From Lysobacterales bacterium (lineage in GTDB: Bacteria > Pseudomonadota > Gammaproteobacteria > Xanthomonadales > SZUA-36), in assembly GCA_026193295.1 (NCBI GenBank), contig JAPHSB010000412.1:1-6680 (forward strand): a DNA stretch of 6,680 nt. Reading direction: 5' to 3'. Of this stretch, positions 4,128 to 6,680 are shown piece after piece. Made by a program: the position numbers and the translations under genes. The first letter of the stretch is position 1. Each line of letters begins with the position of its first letter. Below the pieces are notes generated by a model that was not told the origin of the DNA, searched no databases, and was given only the letters and a program-made list of their open reading frames with translations.

Positions 4128-6680
4128 ATGGCTGAACTCGCCAAAGAAGTGCTGCAGGTAAACCTCGAAGACGAAATGCGCCAGTCCTACCTGGACTATG
4201 CCATGAGCGTCATTGTCGGGCGGGCGCTTCCTGACGTCAGGGACGGCCTGAAGCCTGTCCACCGGCGGGTCCTTTTCGCCATGAACGAGCTCGGTAACGA
4301 GTGGAACAAGCCCTATAAGAAGTCAGCTCGCGTCGTCGGTGACGTGATCGGCAAATACCACCCACACGGCGACACCGCGGTCTATGACACCATTGTGCGC
4401 ATGGCCCAGCCATTCGCCATGCGGTACATGCTGGTGGACGGCCAGGGTAACTTCGGCTCTGTGGATGGCGATGCACCGGCCGCCATGCGTTACACCGAGG
4501 TGCGCATGTCGCGCCTCGCCCATCAATTACTGTCCGACCTCGACCGGGAAACGGTCGACTTCACGCCCAACTACGATGAGACCGAGCGGGAACCGGCGGT
4601 CATGCCTACGCGGGTGCCCAACCTGCTGGTCAATGGCTCGGCCGGCATCGCGGTCGGTATGGCGACCAACATCCCGCCCCACAACCTCAACGAGGTTATC
4701 GACGCTACCGTTGCCCTGATCGACGACCCGCAGCTGAGCGTCGACCAGTTGATGGAATACCTGCCCGGCCCCGACTTTCCCACCGCCGGGGTGATCAATG
4801 GGGCGCTGGGCATCCAAGAGGCCTATCACACCGGTCGTGGCCGCATTTACGTGCGGGCTCGCAGTAACGTCGAAACGGACGAAAACACCGGCAAGCAGGC
4901 ACTCATCGTCACCGAGCTACCCTACCAGGTGAACAAGGCGCGCCTGCTGGAAAAAATCGCCGAGTTGGTCAAGGAAAAGAAACTCGAGGGCATCACGGAG
5001 CTGCGTGACGAGTCGGACAAGGACGGCATGCGCGTGGTGATCGAGTTGCGTCGTGGTGAAGTGCCCGAAGTAGTGCTGAACAATCTGTACAAACACACCA
5101 CCATGCAAAACGTTTTTGGGATCAACATGGTGGCGCTGGTCCAGGGTCAGCCGAGGCTGCTCAACCTGCGGGAAGTGCTGGCCGCATTCATTGGTCATCG
5201 TCGGGAAGTGGTCACGCGGCGGACACTGTTCGATCTCCGCAAGGCCCGGGATCGGGCCCATGTACTGGAGGGCCTGACCGTCGCCCTGGCCAACCTGGAC
5301 GAAGTCATCGAGTTGATCAAGGCGTCGCCGACGCCCGCAGACGCCCGGGAGCGCCTGTTGGATCGCTTGTGGCCCCCCGGATTGGTAGCGGCCATGCTGG
5401 GTCAGGGTGGTGCCGAGACTTCGCGCCCGGAGGATCTGGAAGCCCGTTTCGGCCTGCAGGAATCGGGGTATCAGTTATCGCCGGTCCAGGCGCAGGAAAT
5501 ACTCAATATGCGTCTGCACCGCTTGACCGGGCTCGAGCAGGAGAAGCTGGGACAGGAGTATAAGGAAATCCTGGATGCGATCCGCGAATTGCTGCAGATA
5601 CTGTCCGACCCCGCGCGCCTGATGGAAGTGATTCGCGATGAACTGCTGGCGGTGCGCGAGCAGTTTGGTGATCAGCGGCGTACCGAGATTCTGCAGGATC
5701 GTCTCGACCTGAGCCTGGAGGATTTGATCACCGAGGAAAACGTGGTCGTCACGATTTCCCATGCCGGTTATGCCAAGTCACAACCGCTTGACCGCTACCA
5801 GGCCCAACGGCGCGGCGGTACCGGCAAATCAGCAACCCGCATCAAGGAAGAAGATTTTATTGACGAGTTGTTCGTGGCGAATACGCACGACACGTTGCTG
5901 TGTTTCACCAGTCGCGGCAGGATCCACTGGCTGAAGGTCTACCAGTTACCCCAGGCCAGTCATGTCAGCCGCGGCAAGCCCATCGTCAATCTGCTGCCGC
6001 TGGAGAAGGAAGAGCGGGTCAACGCGGTTCTGCCCGTGCGCGACTTTCCCGACGACCTGTTCGTGTTTTTTGCCACGCGCAGGGGAATCGTCAAGAAGAC
6101 GCCGCTGTCCGAGTACTCGCGCCCGCGGGCCAACGGCATATGGGCGATTGATCTCCCTGAGGACGATGAACTGGTCAACGTCAGCCTGACCGACGGGCAG
6201 CAGGACATCATGTTGTTTTCGAGTTCGGGCAAGTGCATCCGCTTTGCAGAGAGCGACGTCCGCTCGATGGGCAGGGTCGCGCGCGGCGTCATCGGCATCC
6301 GACTGCAAAAGGGCCAGGAAGTGGTGTCCATGTTGGTGATGGACGAGGGCGACGTGTTGACCGTCACCGAAAATGGCTATGGCAAGCGCACTCCGGCTGT
6401 TGAGCATCACTGCCAGGGGCGCGGTGGCCAGGGCGTCATCGGCATCAAGACTTCCAAGCGCAATGGAGCGCTGATCTCGGCGATCCAGGTCACCGACGAG
6501 GACGACATCATGCTGATCTCGGACGGCGGCACCCTGGTGCGTACGACGGCCGGAGAAATCTCGACGCTCGGCCGCAATACCCAGGGGGTGACGCTGATCC
6601 GGCTGCGCCAGGAGGAAAAACTGGTCGGCCTAGAGCGCATCCAGCCCGAAGAAGAATCAGAAGAAGAATCAGAAGAAGAA
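4128..6680 (+). CDS. gyrA: DNA gyrase subunit A (3' end beyond window)
   Basis: GyrA is the breakage-reunion subunit of the A2B2 gyrase that puts negative supercoils into DNA using ATP hydrolysed by GyrB. The frame reads without interruption for 851 codons to the window edge; E. coli GyrA is 875 aa, so little is missing. The winged-helix/tower part includes the active-site Y122 (AAMRYTE) and the quinolone-determining region YHPHGDTAVYDTIVRMAQ, with T83 and D87 in E. coli numbering. A coiled-coil region follows (about 370-510). The C-terminal beta-pinwheel starts near 520 and carries the GyrA box at 560-566 as QRRGGTG, where E. coli has QRRGGKG. The last visible residues (841-851) are an acidic EEES-type repeat. 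The start gives MAELAKEVLQVNLEDEM, matching the family; GGAG at 4112-4115 is a somewhat distant (12 nt) ribosome site. Its promoter is probably the extended -10 at 4010. The opposite-strand neighbour is the cyclophilin gene. Confidence 0.98.
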   Translation, partial: MAELAKEVLQVNLEDEMRQSYLDYAMSVIVGRALPDVRDGLKPVHRRVLFAMNELGNEWNKPYKKSARVVGDVIGKYHPHGDTAVYDTIVRMAQPFAMRYMLVDGQGNFGSVDGDAPAAMRYTEVRMSRLAHQLLSDLDRETVDFTPNYDETEREPAVMPTRVPNLLVNGSAGIAVGMATNIPPHNLNEVIDATVALIDDPQLSVDQLMEYLPGPDFPTAGVINGALGIQEAYHTGRGRIYVRARSNVETDENTGKQALIVTELPYQVNKARLLEKIAELVKEKKLEGITELRDESDKDGMRVVIELRRGEVPEVVLNNLYKHTTMQNVFGINMVALVQGQPRLLNLREVLAAFIGHRREVVTRRTLFDLRKARDRAHVLEGLTVALANLDEVIELIKASPTPADARERLLDRLWPPGLVAAMLGQGGAETSRPEDLEARFGLQESGYQLSPVQAQEILNMRLHRLTGLEQEKLGQEYKEILDAIRELLQILSDPARLMEVIRDELLAVREQFGDQRRTEILQDRLDLSLEDLITEENVVVTISHAGYAKSQPLDRYQAQRRGGTGKSATRIKEEDFIDELFVANTHDTLLCFTSRGRIHWLKVYQLPQASHVSRGKPIVNLLPLEKEERVNAVLPVRDFPDDLFVFFATRRGIVKKTPLSEYSRPRANGIWAIDLPEDDELVNVSLTDGQQDIMLFSSSGKCIRFAESDVRSMGRVARGVIGIRLQKGQEVVSMLVMDEGDVLTVTENGYGKRTPAVEHHCQGRGGQGVIGIKTSKRNGALISAIQVTDEDDIMLISDGGTLVRTTAGEISTLGRNTQGVTLIRLRQEEKLVGLERIQPEEESEEESEEE
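6648..6680 (+). repeat. 12-bp tandem repeat in the gyrA tail
   Basis: The last 33 bases are 2.75 copies of GAAGAAGAATCA, in frame, encoding Glu-Glu-Glu-Ser units. The copies visible are identical at the DNA level, which suggests recent slippage or expansion rather than selection on the protein alone. The array may continue past the window edge. Confidence 0.8.

Noticed and set aside
5946..6410. 154-codon minus-strand frame inside gyrA
   Set aside because: It is antisense to the GyrA C-terminal pinwheel, with no ribosome site or domain to support it.
1..6680. Defence system, CRISPR array, prophage or toxin-antitoxin pair
   Set aside because: All confident genes are housekeeping or DUF455; no direct-repeat array, integrase, toxin-like small gene or att-like repeat is visible.

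Overview
The window is a GC-rich stretch (roughly 60% G+C by eye) of a gammaproteobacterial-looking chromosome. An E. coli-type NADP isocitrate dehydrogenase, LpxH (lipid A synthesis, so Gram-negative), a bacterial cyclophilin and an E. coli-like GyrA point that way. The REP-type palindrome and the threonine at GyrA position 83 also occur in pseudomonad- and xanthomonad-like lineages. The genus cannot be named from the sequence.

Layout, left to right. (1) Bases 1-235, minus strand: the N-terminal part of a small membrane-anchored protein resembling the start of TonB-family proteins, cut by the window edge. (2) A 167-bp divergent intergenic region with a TATAAT box. (3) icd, 403-1647, plus strand. 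(4) 30 bp later, a DUF455 ferritin-like di-iron protein, 1678-2475, plus strand. (5) A 69-bp REP doublet (REPIN-like), 2472-2540, between two convergent genes; its GTAG ends provide the TAG stop codons of both. (6) lpxH, 2537-3256, minus strand, and 26 bp upstream of it a signal-peptide-bearing cyclophilin, 3283-3882, minus strand; these two probably form one transcript. (7) A 236-245 bp divergent intergenic region with an extended -10 promoter for gyrA and an 8-bp inverted repeat. (8) gyrA, 4128 to the window end, plus strand: 851 codons with no stop yet, breaking off in an acidic repeated tail.

The genes do not form one pathway. They cover the TCA cycle (icd), lipid A synthesis (lpxH), periplasmic protein folding (cyclophilin) and DNA supercoiling (gyrA), plus one gene of unknown function (DUF455). 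I see no defence system, CRISPR array, complete mobile element, tRNA or rRNA. The clearest oddities are the REP doublet that ends both flanking genes, the in-frame 12-bp repeat encoding Glu/Ser in the GyrA tail, and a GyrA-box substitution. No new multi-gene system is visible.
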